Positions 42,393 through 51,570 of a DNA stretch of 64,000 nucleotides are shown here, piece after piece. Origin of the DNA: an uncultured Christensenellaceae bacterium (GTDB lineage: Bacteria; Bacillota; Clostridia; Christensenellales; Pumilibacteraceae). Numbering within the stretch: the first letter of the stretch is position 1; each line of letters opens with the position of its first letter. The stretch lies in the NCBI GenBank assembly GCA_910587805.1, contig CAJUNM010000001.1, forward strand, positions 16,640 to 80,639. Reading direction: 5' to 3'. The position numbers and the translations under genes were made by a program. The notes beneath the pieces are model-generated. The model saw only the letters and a program-made list of their open reading frames with translations, did no database searches and was not told the origin of the DNA.

Positions 42393-43079
42393 TTAAACGC
42401 GCACGTTGACCTTAAGCCCGGGTCCCATGGCAGGCGTAACGAATATGCTCTTGAGGTACGTACCTTTCGCCGCCGCGGGCTTTGCCTTGATAACGGCGTC
42501 CATGAGCGTCTCGAAATTCTCTTTGAGCTTGTCCGCGCCGAAACTCTTTTTGCCGATGATGCAATGCACGATGGACGTTTTGTCCACTCTGTACTCGACT
42601 TTACCGGCTTTGGTATCGTGGATAGCTTTCGCTATATCCTGCGTGATCGTGCCGGACTTAGGGCTGGGCATGAGACCGCGAGGTCCGAGGATCTTTGCCA
42701 CTCTACCCAATTGTCCCATCATGTCGGGGGACGTGATCACAACGTCGAAGTCGAGGTAGTTTTCGTTCATTATCTTGGCGATGATCTCTTCCGCGCCGAC
42801 GATGTCCGCGCCCGCCTTTTCCGCGATGTCCGCTTTTTCGCCTTTGGCGATGACGAGCACGCGGACGGATTTACCCGTGCCGTGAGGCAGAACAACCGTG
42901 CCGCGAACCTGTTGGTCGGCTTGACGGGGGTCTACGCCCAATTTGATATGCGCTTCGATCGTCTCGTCGAATTTCGCGGTAGCGATCTCGTCGATCTTTG
43001 CGAACGCCTCGGCGACGTCGTAAGTTTTGCCGCGCTCTATTTTTGCGGCGGCTGCTTCGTATCTCTTTCCGTGTTTCAT
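42393..43079 (-). CDS. rplA: Ribosomal protein uL1
   Basis: A 228-residue large-subunit protein of the L1 stalk, which helps release deacylated t[24 protein letters not shown], the VVLPHGTGK strand, [15 protein letters not shown] and the [11 protein letters not shown] end are standard. The start at 43079 leaves one base between the rplK stop and the ATG, with GAGGG upstream; a five-residue longer frame overlaps rplK without a ribosome site. Translational coupling to rplK is expected. Confidence 0.97.
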   Translation of the reverse strand: MKHGKRYEAAAAKIERGKTYDVAEAFAKIDEIATAKFDETIEAHIKLGVDPRQADQQVRGTVVLPHGTGKSVRVLVIAKGEKADIAEKAGADIVGAEEIIAKIMNENYLDFDVVITSPDMMGQLGRVAKILGPRGLMPSPKSGTITQDIAKAIHDTKAGKVEYRVDKTSIVHCIIGKKSFGADKLKENFETLMDAVIKAKPAAAKGTYLKSIFVTPAMGPGLKVNVRV

Positions 43080-43080
43080 A

Positions 43081-43506
43081 TCAGCCCTCCGCAATTACGC
43101 CCATCGAGCGCGCCGTGCCGCGGATCATGGACTTTGCCTGTTCGAGACACGATGCGTTGAGGTCCGCCATTTTGAGTTTGGCGATCTCCTCGATCTGCGC
43201 ATCGGTTATTTTGGCGACCTTGTCTCTGTTCGGTTTTGCCGATGCAGATTCTATTCCGACCGCCTTTTTGATGAGAACCGCTGCGGGCGGCGATTTCAGC
43301 ACGAACGTGAACGAACGGTCGCTGTATATGCTCATGACCACGGGGATTATAAGTCCGACCTGATCCTTCGTGCGCTCGTTGAACTCCTTTACGAAGCCCG
43401 CAATGTTGATGCCGTGAGGACCCAAGCTCGAACCGACGGGCGGACCCGACGTGGCTTTGCCCGCAGGCAGCTGCAGCTTGACTACAGCATTCAGTTTTTT
43501 AGCCAT
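43081..43506 (-). CDS. rplK: Ribosomal protein uL11
   Basis: A 141-residue protein of the GTPase-associated centre. The N-terminal [27 protein letters not shown] and C-terminal GTARSMGV are typical and length is exact for the family. GGAG precedes the ATG. It follows nusG by 83 bp in the usual secE-nusG-rplK-rplA order. Confidence 0.98.
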   Translation of the reverse strand: MAKKLNAVVKLQLPAGKATSGPPVGSSLGPHGINIAGFVKEFNERTKDQVGLIIPVVMSIYSDRSFTFVLKSPPAAVLIKKAVGIESASAKPNRDKVAKITDAQIEEIAKLKMADLNASCLEQAKSMIRGTARSMGVIAEG

Positions 43507-43589
43507 AATTTTGCTCCTTGTAAATTATTTACAATCGCGGTGATAACGAATCTATCGATTCTCCCGTTAAGTAACTTGATAATTAAAGA

Positions 43590-44135
43590 TTATAAATCGA
43601 TCTTTTCGATCTGGTACATGTCGAGTTCCGCGGGGGTCATTCTGCCGAACATGTTTATATCGACGGAACACTTGCCCGTGGTCGTGTTTATGCTCTTGAT
43701 CTCGCCCGTCATATCGGTGAGCGGACCGTTTACGACGCGGATGTTGTCTCCGACCGCAAAATCGGTCTTGACCGTCACCTTTTCGAGCTGCATGCGGCGG
43801 ATCTCGTCGTCGGTAAGCGGCGTGGGGTGTCCCTGAGGTCCGACAAACCCCGTTACGCCGCGCGTGCCCGTAATGAGATGCCACATGTCGCGCGTGTACG
43901 ACATTTTTATTATAACGTACGAGGGGAACATTTTACGGTGCACGATCTTGCGCTTGCCGTTGCGCTCCTCGACCACGTCTTCCATGGGAATACGTATGTC
44001 GAACAGCCTGTCCTCTATATTGTTCTTTTGAAACGCCGTTTCGAGATTGACCTTTGCGAGGTTTTCATAACCCGAATACGTGTGAAGAATGTACCACTTG
44101 GGTTCGGGGAGTTCGGTCACTTCGTCTATAGCCAT
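43590..44135 (-). CDS. nusG: Transcription elongation/antitermination factor NusG
   Basis: A 181-residue NusG. The NGN domain (about 10-115; WYILHTYSGYENLAKVNLE, FPSYVIIKM, GTRGVTGFVG) binds RNA polymerase, and the KOW domain (about 128-175; DNIRVVNGPLTDMTGEIKSI) binds ribosome or Rho. The start MAIDEVTELPEPKWY at 44135 is supported by GGAGGAGGGG; the frame stays open much further upstream, but that part is antisense-like and within secE. It overlaps secE by ten bases. Confidence 0.97.
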   Translation of the reverse strand: MAIDEVTELPEPKWYILHTYSGYENLAKVNLETAFQKNNIEDRLFDIRIPMEDVVEERNGKRKIVHRKMFPSYVIIKMSYTRDMWHLITGTRGVTGFVGPQGHPTPLTDDEIRRMQLEKVTVKTDFAVGDNIRVVNGPLTDMTGEIKSINTTTGKCSVDINMFGRMTPAELDMYQIEKIDL

Positions 44136-44452
44136 AGCGCCCCTCCTCCGTGCAAGTACGAGCCGAGCGCGGTTATGCTCTCCGAAGTGATGCCGTCTAT
44201 GAGCAAGCCGTGCAACCACCCGAATAACGAGTCGAACGCCATAAGCACGAGCAAAAAGCATACGGTGACCAAAAGGACGACGCCCGTTTGCTTGAGCACG
44301 TTTACGAACGACGGCCATGTTACTTTTTTGAGTTCGGAGAAGAACCCTTTTATCCACAAGCCCGCTTTGTTCGGTTTCTTTTTCTTTTTATCGACTTTTT
44401 TATCCGACTTCGCAGTTTTCGCGTCGGTTTCGTCGACCCTGTTTTTAGCCAT
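44126..44452 (-). CDS. secE: Preprotein translocase subunit SecE
   Basis: A 108-residue SecE with the usual Firmicutes layout: a lysine-rich N-terminal tail (1-35), the amphipathic region ELKKVTWPS, and one membrane helix (about 55-78). It clamps SecY in the membrane. The 30-residue glycine-containing tail after the helix is longer than in B. subtilis. Its ATG overlaps the rpmG stop as TAATG, and it overlaps nusG by ten bases. Confidence 0.94.
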   Translation of the reverse strand: MAKNRVDETDAKTAKSDKKVDKKKKKPNKAGLWIKGFFSELKKVTWPSFVNVLKQTGVVLLVTVCFLLVLMAFDSLFGWLHGLLIDGITSESITALGSYLHGGGALWL

Positions 44453-44610
44453 TATTTACATTCCTTGTGAACGGTACGTTTTTTACAAAAACGGCAATAC
44501 TTTTTGAGTTCCAATCTTTCCGAATGGTTCTTTTTGTTTTTGCTCGTATCGTAATTACGCTGCTTGCACTCGGTGCATTCGAGCGTAATGTTTACGTTTT
44601 TAGGTTCCAT
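44452..44610 (-). CDS. rpmG: Ribosomal protein bL33 (zinc-binding form)
   Basis: A 52-residue protein beginning [15 protein letters not shown]. It keeps two C-x-x-C pairs (CTEC and CRFC), so it is the zinc-containing form of L33. Other markers are [11 protein letters not shown] and [22 protein letters not shown] lies five bases before the ATG and its stop overlaps the secE start. It is the first gene of the rpmG-secE-nusG-rplK-rplA-rplJ-rplL run. Confidence 0.96.
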   Translation of the reverse strand: MEPKNVNITLECTECKQRNYDTSKNKKNHSERLELKKYCRFCKKRTVHKECK

Positions 44611-44696
44611 AACAGCCCTCCGATAGCCGCAAATTTTTCCGCTGTACGGATAAATTTACGACGAGAATAAAACACCGCAAAAATCGGTGTGTCATA

Positions 44697-44725
44697 ATTT
44701 TATCACAAGTAAACGCCGCTGTCAA
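44697..44725 (-). promoter_or_regulatory. Promoter for rpmG-secE-nusG-ribosomal operon
   Basis: TTGACA, 17 bp, TAAAAT on the minus strand, 87 bp before rpmG. Confidence 0.75.
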
Positions 44726-44784
44726 GCGTTTGAACGGTTTACAAATAAAATTAAATACGAATTTTGTTTGTTTCCGCTTTTCGG

Positions 44785-44821
44785 CAAAAAAGACCCCCGA
44801 CATAATATGATCGAGGGTCTT
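44785..44821 (-). terminator. Terminator of the membrane GH3 gene
   Basis: On the minus strand, stem AAGACCCTCGA/TCGGGGGTCTT (one mismatch) followed by TTTTTTG, 20 bp after the GH3 stop. Confidence 0.85.
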
Positions 44822-44840
44822 CGTCAGTCTGCTTACCGCA

Positions 44841-47732
44841 TTATCGTTCCGCGCCCTTATTCTTTTTATCTCTTACGAGCGAAAGCACGAACAGCGTGAC
44901 GACCGCGGCGGCGCCCGCCCACACGATCGCATCCGCGCACCAAAGCAGAGCCTTCCAATTAAACACGCGCGCGCTCGACTTGACGTCTTCCGAATAAATC
45001 TTGACGGCGTTGGAATTTGTCACCGCGTAAATGATGTTTTTCGCGGCTTTCTGTAAATAGTGCGTGACGGTATTGTTGTCCTTATACGACACGTTGCCCG
45101 TGCCGCCGCCTATTGTCTCGTCGTAATTGGCAAGCGGCCACAGCTTGTTATTGCTATTCAGCCACAGATCGGTGCCCGCCCACAGACCGGAGATCATGTC
45201 TTGATAATACATGGCGGTCACGGACGCTTGGTCGGTTATCGCCATACCCTCGAAATCCCATTCGCCGCGGAGCACGTCGGTCATCAAACCTTTATGCGCG
45301 CCCGCCCATGTTGCGCCGAAGCGGTTCATGGAGACCATTACCGCGATCGCGTTGCCTTCGACAGCGGCATACTCGAAGCCCTTAAGGAAAATTTCGCGAA
45401 TGGCTTGCTCGTTTGCAAAGAACGCGCCGCCGTAACGGTTGGTCTCTTGATCGTTAAGCGCAAAATGTTTCATATATGCTATCACGCCGCGACTGCAAAC
45501 GCCGCGCATTTCCGCCGCGCCGATCTTGCCCGTCAAGAACCCGTCCTCGGAGAAATACTCGAAGTTTCTGCCGGAGTACGGCGAGCGGTGAATATTCATA
45601 CCCGGCGCGTACCAGCCCGCAACGCCGACTATGATACTCGCGTCGCCGAGCAGTTCGCCCATTTTTTCGATGAGCTCTTGATTCCACGTAGACGACATGA
45701 CTACCTCGGCAGGCCACGCCATGGAGCTTACGCCGCCCACGAGCGTGCCCGAAAAACCGGACGGTCCGTCCTTATCGGTCGTCGCAGGCAGACCGATCGA
45801 ATCTATCGGCTGCGTGGAATATCCGCCTATGCGGACGAGTTTGGATATTTCGTTCCAAGAAAGCTGATTGACGAGATCGCCCCATTTCCCGTCCTCGAAC
45901 GGCACGTCTGCAAGGTCGGTCACTTTGTACGAAGTGGACTTCGATTCGAGCGTGGGCGCGGGCAAAGTACCGTCGTTTATCACCTCGTCCGATCTGTTCC
46001 ACTTGAGATCCGCCAATAACTCGGCGGGCGCAGTCCAGCTCTTGTTCTTATAATCGGCGGACGCCGCAAGCGTGCCCGTCCAATCGCTGCGCGAGAGATA
46101 CGAAAAGTCCTCGTCGTAATAACGGATGCTCGTATCGTCGAACCTGTTGGTTATTTTGTTTCCCGTCTCTTTCGAGGTCGAATACGTAACCGTATCCTTT
46201 TCGGATTGCCGCAACGCCGCCGCCGCCAACGCCGCGTTGCCTGCGGCGGTCATGCCGTCGTCGACCGTTTTACCCTTTGCCGCGAGAATGTTGTTAAGCG
46301 CGTCATGCGCGTTCAACCCCACAGAAAGATAGTAATCGCCCGCATCGAGTATATAAGTCTTCGCGTCGGCATAGTCGTACGAAGCGAACGTCTCTTTATC
46401 GATTTTTATCTTTACGCCTTCGAGTGTCGCGCCCTTAGCTATGACGTCCGTCTTTACGAATCCCGCAAGCTCTACAGCCGACGTTTCCACCGCGCCCGTA
46501 TACGGCTTTTGCAAATACACCTGCACGGTATGCTTGGCGTCGTAGTCGCCCACGTTCTTCACGTCGACGCCGACTTCAAAAGACTTACCGTCCTCGGACG
46601 GCGTAACCGTGAAATTATCGTATGCAAAGTCCGTATACGAAAGTCCGTATCCGAACGGATACTGCACTTGCGCGGCATAATCGAAGCTGCCGGCATTGCC
46701 GCGCCCGTACACGACGTCCTCATAGCGTGTTTCGTAATACCTATAGCCGACGTATATGCCCTCGCCGTACACGAGATATTTATTCGCACGCTCGACGGTT
46801 CCGTCGGCATTGGCTATGGTGTAGTCGCCCATGTTGGCAAAGGAAGGCGCGCTTGTACTGTCGTAAGCGTACGTATCCGCGAGCCTGCCGCTCGGCGCCG
46901 TGTTGCCGCAAAGAATGTCCGCCAAACCGTAAAGTCCTTCCTGACCTACGCCGCCCGCCCAAAGCGCGGCTTTTACGTTTTTATACGCATCGTCCTCGAG
47001 GAATCCAAGCTCGACGGGATTGTTTGCGTTGATCACGAGAATTACCTTATCGAACTTCTCGCAAGCGAACTTAATGGTGTCGCGCTCGTTGTCGTCGACC
47101 TGCAAATATCTGTAGCCCGTGGAAAGCACGCTCAACGGCAGATCGGAGCTTTCGCCGCCGCTTCTGCCTATTGTGACTATCGCCGCGTCGTCCGACGAAA
47201 GCCCGCTCGTCGCCGCCGAGTCGCCGCGCAACACGCTTACCGGCACCTCGTTGACCGCAAACGAGCCTTGCCCCGACTCGTTGGGATACGATTTTCTGTA
47301 GCTTTTTCCGCCGCCGTTCTCGTAGAAATTCCACAACGCCGCGTCGACGGTGAATCCGCCGTGATCGCTCGATTCGAGCGCGGTCTTTAGCGTGGGCGCG
47401 GTTTTGGTGTCGATGGCGCCCGAGCCGGCTCCGCCGTAAACAAAGTCGACGGAGTTTTGACCGAATACCGCGACCTTTCTCTCGGACGCCGAGAGCGGCA
47501 AAGCATTGTTTTCGTTCTTCAAAAGCACCGCGCCATCGCGCACTATATCCGCGCAGGTCTGCTTTTCGACCTCTGACGAATTATAATCGCTGCGCGAGAA
47601 GAACGTATTCAAAAGTCCTTCATACTGATACGCTATCGGAGTGCCGACTATCAACCCTATGGACAGTACGCCCGTGACGGCGACGCCCGTTATCTTCGCC
47701 CACATGGGCATTTTCTTTTTTGCCTTGCTCAT
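44841..47732 (-). CDS. Membrane-anchored GH3 glycosidase with swapped domain order
   Basis: A 963-residue GH3 protein whose halves are in reverse order. A membrane helix (13-35) is followed by the GH3 C-terminal sandwich (about 60-370, starting CADIVRDGAVLLKNENNALPL), a fibronectin-III-like domain (about 385-480) and a linker. The N-terminal-type barrel comes next (about 615-880), with SGRNFEYFSEDGFL, MKHFALNDQETNR and the nucleophile D834 in AITDQAS. A second helix (928-953) re-anchors the C-terminus. This swapped arrangement is known in some Clostridia GH3 enzymes; anchoring at both ends is less usual. It should act outside the membrane on beta-glycosides. GGAGG lies six bases upstream. Confidence 0.88.
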   Translation of the reverse strand: MSKAKKKMPMWAKITGVAVTGVLSIGLIVGTPIAYQYEGLLNTFFSRSDYNSSEVEKQTCADIVRDGAVLLKNENNALPLSASERKVAVFGQNSVDFVYGGAGSGAIDTKTAPTLKTALESSDHGGFTVDAALWNFYENGGGKSYRKSYPNESGQGSFAVNEVPVSVLRGDSAATSGLSSDDAAIVTIGRSGGESSDLPLSVLSTGYRYLQVDDNERDTIKFACEKFDKVILVINANNPVELGFLEDDAYKNVKAALWAGGVGQEGLYGLADILCGNTAPSGRLADTYAYDSTSAPSFANMGDYTIANADGTVERANKYLVYGEGIYVGYRYYETRYEDVVYGRGNAGSFDYAAQVQYPFGYGLSYTDFAYDNFTVTPSEDGKSFEVGVDVKNVGDYDAKHTVQVYLQKPYTGAVETSAVELAGFVKTDVIAKGATLEGVKIKIDKETFASYDYADAKTYILDAGDYYLSVGLNAHDALNNILAAKGKTVDDGMTAAGNAALAAAALRQSEKDTVTYSTSKETGNKITNRFDDTSIRYYDEDFSYLSRSDWTGTLAASADYKNKSWTAPAELLADLKWNRSDEVINDGTLPAPTLESKSTSYKVTDLADVPFEDGKWGDLVNQLSWNEISKLVRIGGYSTQPIDSIGLPATTDKDGPSGFSGTLVGGVSSMAWPAEVVMSSTWNQELIEKMGELLGDASIIVGVAGWYAPGMNIHRSPYSGRNFEYFSEDGFLTGKIGAAEMRGVCSRGVIAYMKHFALNDQETNRYGGAFFANEQAIREIFLKGFEYAAVEGNAIAVMVSMNRFGATWAGAHKGLMTDVLRGEWDFEGMAITDQASVTAMYYQDMISGLWAGTDLWLNSNNKLWPLANYDETIGGGTGNVSYKDNNTVTHYLQKAAKNIIYAVTNSNAVKIYSEDVKSSARVFNWKALLWCADAIVWAGAAAVVTLFVLSLVRDKKNKGAER

Positions 47733-47760
47733 TATTCGCCTCCTATAATCATTATCGCAA

Positions 47761-47788
47761 CAAACAAGGCAACAATAATGCCGCCTTG
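47761..47788 (-). terminator. Possible terminator after the small lipoprotein gene
   Basis: Stem CAAGGCGGC/GTTGCCTTG (two mismatches) with an ATTATT loop and a TTTGTTTG tract on the minus strand; moderate strength. Confidence 0.45.
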
Positions 47789-47807
47789 CTCGCCGATTTG
47801 CAGTTGA

Positions 47808-48389
47808 TTATTCCACTACTTCGACGTCCGCCTCGACGTCCATCCAGTTTTCCGCGTGAGTATCGTCTACGGTCGCGCGGTGCATGATGAAGCGCGAACC
47901 GAAATCGCCGTACTCATTCAATATATCTTCTTTGGTCTTCATAGCGCCGCCGGCTATCTCGTGCGGGAATACGCTCTTATCCGTGTCGATAGTCAATCCG
48001 AACATATGATCGTATATGTCCTGATTGACTTGCACGTACGTCGCTTTTTCGAGAGCAATCTCGGTATAACCTTCAAATTTTTCGTCCTTTTCCTTTTTGG
48101 CGTATTTGCCGGTGGCGTATACGATGTACGTTGCCATGCCCGCAGGTTGTATCTGAGTCATGGCGTAAGTACCGTCGTCGAAAAGCTGCAATTGCTCGAA
48201 GTACGTATATTCTTTGGGGGCGGTGTTGCCTTCTTGGTCGATTATTTCCTGAACGGTCACCGTATGCTTGCCGATATACGTTTCGGTGATTTGCGTGGAC
48301 GTTTCTCCGCACGCCGCAAGCCCTATTGCCGCGAATGCCATAATCGCCGCCGCGATTACCGAGAGAGTGATTTTGCCGATTTTTTTCAT
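47808..48389 (-). CDS. Small lipoprotein of unknown function
   Basis: A 193-residue lipoprotein with a signal peptide and lipobox IGLAAC (Cys near residue 25). The mature part is beta-rich, with alternating hydrophobic strands such as QLQLFDDGTYAMTQIQPAG and an acidic C-terminus. This pattern is common in small solute- or lipid-binding-like lipoproteins, but no family is recognised. The start at 48389 (MKKIGK) has AAGGAG six bases upstream; an N-terminal extension of 111 residues in the same frame runs over the promoter and terminator and is not real. It lies between the GH3 gene and the histidine kinase and has its own promoter. Confidence 0.8.
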   Translation of the reverse strand: MKKIGKITLSVIAAAIMAFAAIGLAACGETSTQITETYIGKHTVTVQEIIDQEGNTAPKEYTYFEQLQLFDDGTYAMTQIQPAGMATYIVYATGKYAKKEKDEKFEGYTEIALEKATYVQVNQDIYDHMFGLTIDTDKSVFPHEIAGGAMKTKEDILNEYGDFGSRFIMHRATVDDTHAENWMDVEADVEVVE

Positions 48390-48424
48390 GATTTTCTCCT
48401 TTTGAAAAATATTTTTGTACCCCG

Positions 48425-48454
48425 AGTATAGCAAAGCCCTCTCCGAAATTTCAA
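48425..48454 (-). promoter_or_regulatory. Promoter for the small lipoprotein
   Basis: TTGAAA, 18 bp, TATACT on the minus strand, 36 bp before the start codon. Confidence 0.6.
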
Positions 48455-48496
48455 TAAACATTACGCAACCCGTCGATTTTATTACGCCGTTCGCAA

Positions 48497-48531
48497 AAAC
48501 GCGGCTCTCGCAATTAACGAGAGCCGCGTTT
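48497..48531 (-). terminator. Terminator of the histidine-kinase gene
   Basis: A perfect 14-bp stem AAACGCGGCTCTCG/CGAGAGCCGCGTTT with a seven-base loop and T-run on the minus strand, 11 bp after the kinase stop. Confidence 0.88.
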
Positions 48532-48541
48532 GGGGTTATGT

Positions 48542-49873
48542 TTATTTTCGCGTTTGCATGAAAATATCCACTTTGAACATTCCGTCGTCCACGCTTACGC
48601 GCAGGTCGCCGCCGTATTTTCGCGCCGTTGCGCGCATGCTTTTTATGCCGTAGCCGTGATAAAGCTTGTCGTCCTTGGTCGTTTTCGGCAAGCCGCCCAC
48701 AAAATCCGAACCGCTCACACAAACGTTTTCCTCATGTATCGAAAGCATGCCCCCACCCCGAGATTTTACGAACAGCCTTATAAACCGCTTTTCCTTGTCG
48801 CCGACCGTGCGCACGTGTTCGACGGCGTTATCCAGCAAATTCCCGAACAGCGAGTATATGTCGCTCGGCTCCATAAATTCGAGCGCGCCGCCGTCCGCCA
48901 TATACAAAAGCGCAATGTCCTCGGAAATGCACGCAAGATTCTTTTCCGTGAGCAGCGCGTCGAGCGTCTCGTTGCCCGTCTGCGCGAACGCCTCGTAAAG
49001 CTCGACGCCCTTGGCGATCTCGTCCAGCTTTTCGTCGCTCACGCCGTCCTTCTTAATGCGCCGCAGTTCGTGCTTTAGATCGTGGCATTTGATGTTGACG
49101 TAATCGACGCTGTTTTTGAACGATTCGTACTGTTTCTTTTCCTCATCGTGGAGCTTATCCGCTAAACGTTTCTCGAAGCTTATGCGCAACATTCTGAGCG
49201 TAACGTACTGCACAGCCAAAACGAACAGACAGTTAAACAGATCGGACGCCGCGCTCCAATAATTCAAACCATCTTCCACATTCTGCGTGTTATGCTGATT
49301 GAGTATAGTCGACGCGAAAAACGCGACCAAAAACGCGCCGAATATAATTCGGGTTTTCCATGTGTCGCCTATGAGCCGCGAGCCGAGCGCGCTCGCATAC
49401 TTTGCGAATATTTTGCAGAACGCGAAGTACACGCCCGCGCACACCGCGCAGTACGCAGCCATCATCACCCAAAACATCCAATCCCTATCCGAATCGAACA
49501 GATTGTAATCGAACGCGCCGATAAAAACCATCTCGTTTACAACCACGTAAACGAAGTGCTCGACGGCGTATGCGGCTATCATGACCCAGAACAAAGTGGT
49601 CGCGTCCGCCTCGAAACAGACAAACACGAACACCCCCGTCAGTATGAATATCGCCGTATACCAAAAAATCGATATGATCACCATATAATCGTTTAAGTAC
49701 ATATATAACACTGCGTACAGCACGCCGAGTAAGCAGCACGCAAGCAAGCACATAGATACCCGAAGCGCAAATCGGTTTTTCTTTTTAAGCGTCGGCAGCA
49801 CGAGCAACGCCTCGGCGGCGATGATCGAAAATATATGCCGCCACTCGTTTGCGATAACTATCAACCATTCCAT
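48542..49873 (-). CDS. GHKL sensor histidine kinase (AgrC-like)
   Basis: A 443-residue membrane kinase. The first 225 residues carry about six membrane helices that form the sensor. The dimer/phosphoacceptor helix has H264 in KCHDLKHEL, followed by a GHKL ATPase domain with N-box FGNLLDNAVEH and a GYGIKSM lid. Layout and H-box are those of AgrC/ComD-type kinases that detect peptides. The response regulator gene lies 7 bp upstream. No autoinducer-peptide gene (agrD) or protease (agrB) is present nearby, so the ligand is unknown. Confidence 0.92.
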   Translation of the reverse strand: MEWLIVIANEWRHIFSIIAAEALLVLPTLKKKNRFALRVSMCLLACCLLGVLYAVLYMYLNDYMVIISIFWYTAIFILTGVFVFVCFEADATTLFWVMIAAYAVEHFVYVVVNEMVFIGAFDYNLFDSDRDWMFWVMMAAYCAVCAGVYFAFCKIFAKYASALGSRLIGDTWKTRIIFGAFLVAFFASTILNQHNTQNVEDGLNYWSAASDLFNCLFVLAVQYVTLRMLRISFEKRLADKLHDEEKKQYESFKNSVDYVNIKCHDLKHELRRIKKDGVSDEKLDEIAKGVELYEAFAQTGNETLDALLTEKNLACISEDIALLYMADGGALEFMEPSDIYSLFGNLLDNAVEHVRTVGDKEKRFIRLFVKSRGGGMLSIHEENVCVSGSDFVGGLPKTTKDDKLYHGYGIKSMRATARKYGGDLRVSVDDGMFKVDIFMQTRK

Positions 49874-49880
49874 ATGCGAT

Positions 49881-50585
49881 CTACAAATACTTCCCGTAAT
49901 ATGCGAGAAGTCTGTCGGAAAACTCTTTTTTGCGCGATCGGCTCAACGGTATTTCCGTTCCGCCCACGAGCACGTTCCCTTCGGTAATACCGTCTACGTA
50001 TTTTAAGTTGACTAAACAGTAATTGTTGCACTTGACGAACTTATCCGACGGCAGCCGCGATTCCTGCTCCTTGAGCGATTCCCACACCGTAAAATCCCCG
50101 CCGTCGGTATGGTAACACACGCGGTGATCGAGAACGTCTATGTACGAAACGGTATCCAGCGCAATGCGTATCTTGCCGTCCGCGGTCTTGAGCACAGCCG
50201 ACTCCGCGCGGTTATCCGCGAGCCGCAACACTTTGTTCATCATGACTTGGAAATTGCCGTACATTATCGGTTTGACAACGAAATCGACGGCATTGACCGA
50301 ATACCCTTTTACGGCGTATTTTGACATATTGGTAATAAAAACCAACGGCACGGACGCATCGGATTCGCGCAGCTTCGCCGCAGCGCTCATACCGTCGATA
50401 TACGGCATTTGTATGTCTATGAACACCGCGTCGTAAACGGGAGTATATCCTTCCAAAAACGACACGGCATTGCAAAACTCGGTCGTCTTAAACTCACGGG
50501 CTGTTTCGCGCCCGTATCGCTCGAGACAATCGCATATGCTTTTTCTGTCGGTCGAGTCATCCTCGACTATTGCTATATGATACAT
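49881..50585 (-). CDS. LytTR-family response regulator
   Basis: A 234-residue regulator: receiver domain (1-120) with phosphoacceptor D57 in FIDIQMP, then a LytTR DNA-binding domain (about 135-232; IDVLDHRVCYHTDGG). It is the partner of the AgrC-like kinase (7 bp between the genes). The start MYHIAIVEDD at 50585 has GGGGG four to eight bases upstream; the longer frame to 50633 overlaps the promoter. Targets are likely nearby envelope genes such as the GH3 and lipoprotein genes, but no clear LytTR repeat sites were found. Confidence 0.93.
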   Translation of the reverse strand: MYHIAIVEDDSTDRKSICDCLERYGRETAREFKTTEFCNAVSFLEGYTPVYDAVFIDIQMPYIDGMSAAAKLRESDASVPLVFITNMSKYAVKGYSVNAVDFVVKPIMYGNFQVMMNKVLRLADNRAESAVLKTADGKIRIALDTVSYIDVLDHRVCYHTDGGDFTVWESLKEQESRLPSDKFVKCNNYCLVNLKYVDGITEGNVLVGGTEIPLSRSRKKEFSDRLLAYYGKYL

Positions 50586-50623
50586 CTTCACCCCCGCAGT
50601 GAAAACCAAAAACAGTATGATAT

Positions 50624-50652
50624 ATTTTAACAAATAAATCAGTCCGTGTCAA
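50624..50652 (-). promoter_or_regulatory. Promoter for the response regulator/kinase pair
   Basis: TTGACA, 17 bp, TAAAAT on the minus strand, 39 bp before the start codon. Confidence 0.72.
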
Positions 50653-50703
50653 TACTTTTTCCGAGCGAATTTTGCCGTCGCGGGCGGACGGGCGGCTATT
50701 CGA

Positions 50704-50732
50704 TTGACAACTTCGCGTTTTGTCGCTATAAT
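50704..50732 (+). promoter_or_regulatory. Consensus promoter for the second SDR gene
   Basis: TTGACA, 17 bp, TATAAT, both perfect, 38 bp before the ATG. Confidence 0.85.
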
Positions 50733-50769
50733 ATGCGTATAATATAAAAAACGTTTTCGGGAGGTCGAA

Positions 50770-51531
50770 ATGAACAGATTAAAAGGCAAGACCGCCATCG
50801 TCACGGGCGGCAACTCGGGCGTAGGCGAGGCGACGGCGCTGCTGTTTGCCAAGGAAGGCGCAAACGTGGTCATTTGCGGCAGACGCAAGGACGCGCTCGA
50901 CGCCGTTGCGAGCAAGGTCGTCGGCATCGACGAGAGCAAAATATTAGCGGTGCAAGCGGACATTTCCGTAAACGAGGACTGCATTGCGCTCGCCAAAGCC
51001 GCCAAAGAACGATTCGGCGGCATAGATATACTCGTAAACAATGCGGGCGTACTCGACACGGGCATCAAATCGATAGATAAGTATCTCGACGAGGACGTAC
51101 AGCGCGTTATCGGCATAAACCAAGTGGGCACTATGCAATGCACCCGCGCCGTGCTCCCGTATTTGCGCAGCGGCGCGTCGATCGTAAACGTCGCGTCGGT
51201 CGCGGGCGTGAACGGCGGCGGCGGCGCAGTATATGCGTCCACCAAAGCGGCGATCATAGGCTTGACCAAGCACACCGCAATGCTGCTCGCGGATAAGTAT
51301 ATCCGTTGCAATGCGGTCTGCCCCGGCAATATCGTAACGCCGATGACGAGCAACATGAGCGCGGCGCAAATGGACGTAAACATGATAATCACCATGCGCA
51401 AGCACGGCGATCTTTCGCTTAAGCCTTGCCAAGCCAAAGACGTAGCGAACATACTTCTGTTCCTCGCCTCCGACGAATCCGCTGCGCTTACAGGTCAGAT
51501 CCTCGTGAGCGACTTCGGCGTCAATCTTTAA
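50770..51531 (+). CDS. Short-chain dehydrogenase/reductase (FabG-like)
   Basis: A 253-residue classical SDR: TGGNSGVGEA coenzyme loop (12-21), NNAGVLD, the catalytic Ser in NVASVAGV, the Y-A-S-T-K pair, and the NAVCPGNIVTPM loop. The basic residue after the coenzyme loop (GRRKDA) suggests NADP(H). Its length and motifs fit the FabG/glucose dehydrogenase branch, but there are no fatty-acid genes nearby, so the substrate is not assigned. GGGAGG lies five bases before the ATG. A strong bidirectional terminator follows. Confidence 0.9.
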   Translation: MNRLKGKTAIVTGGNSGVGEATALLFAKEGANVVICGRRKDALDAVASKVVGIDESKILAVQADISVNEDCIALAKAAKERFGGIDILVNNAGVLDTGIKSIDKYLDEDVQRVIGINQVGTMQCTRAVLPYLRSGASIVNVASVAGVNGGGGAVYASTKAAIIGLTKHTAMLLADKYIRCNAVCPGNIVTPMTSNMSAAQMDVNMIITMRKHGDLSLKPCQAKDVANILLFLASDESAALTGQILVSDFGVNL

Positions 51532-51544
51532 TAATCGAATATAC

Positions 51545-51570
51545 AAAAACGCGGCGGTCGCCGCGTTTTT
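51545..51570. terminator. Bidirectional intrinsic terminator
   Basis: An 11-bp stem AAAAACGCGGC/GCCGCGTTTTT with a GGTC loop between the convergent SDR and DUF2726 genes. It reaches the DUF2726 stop codon. Confidence 0.88.
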
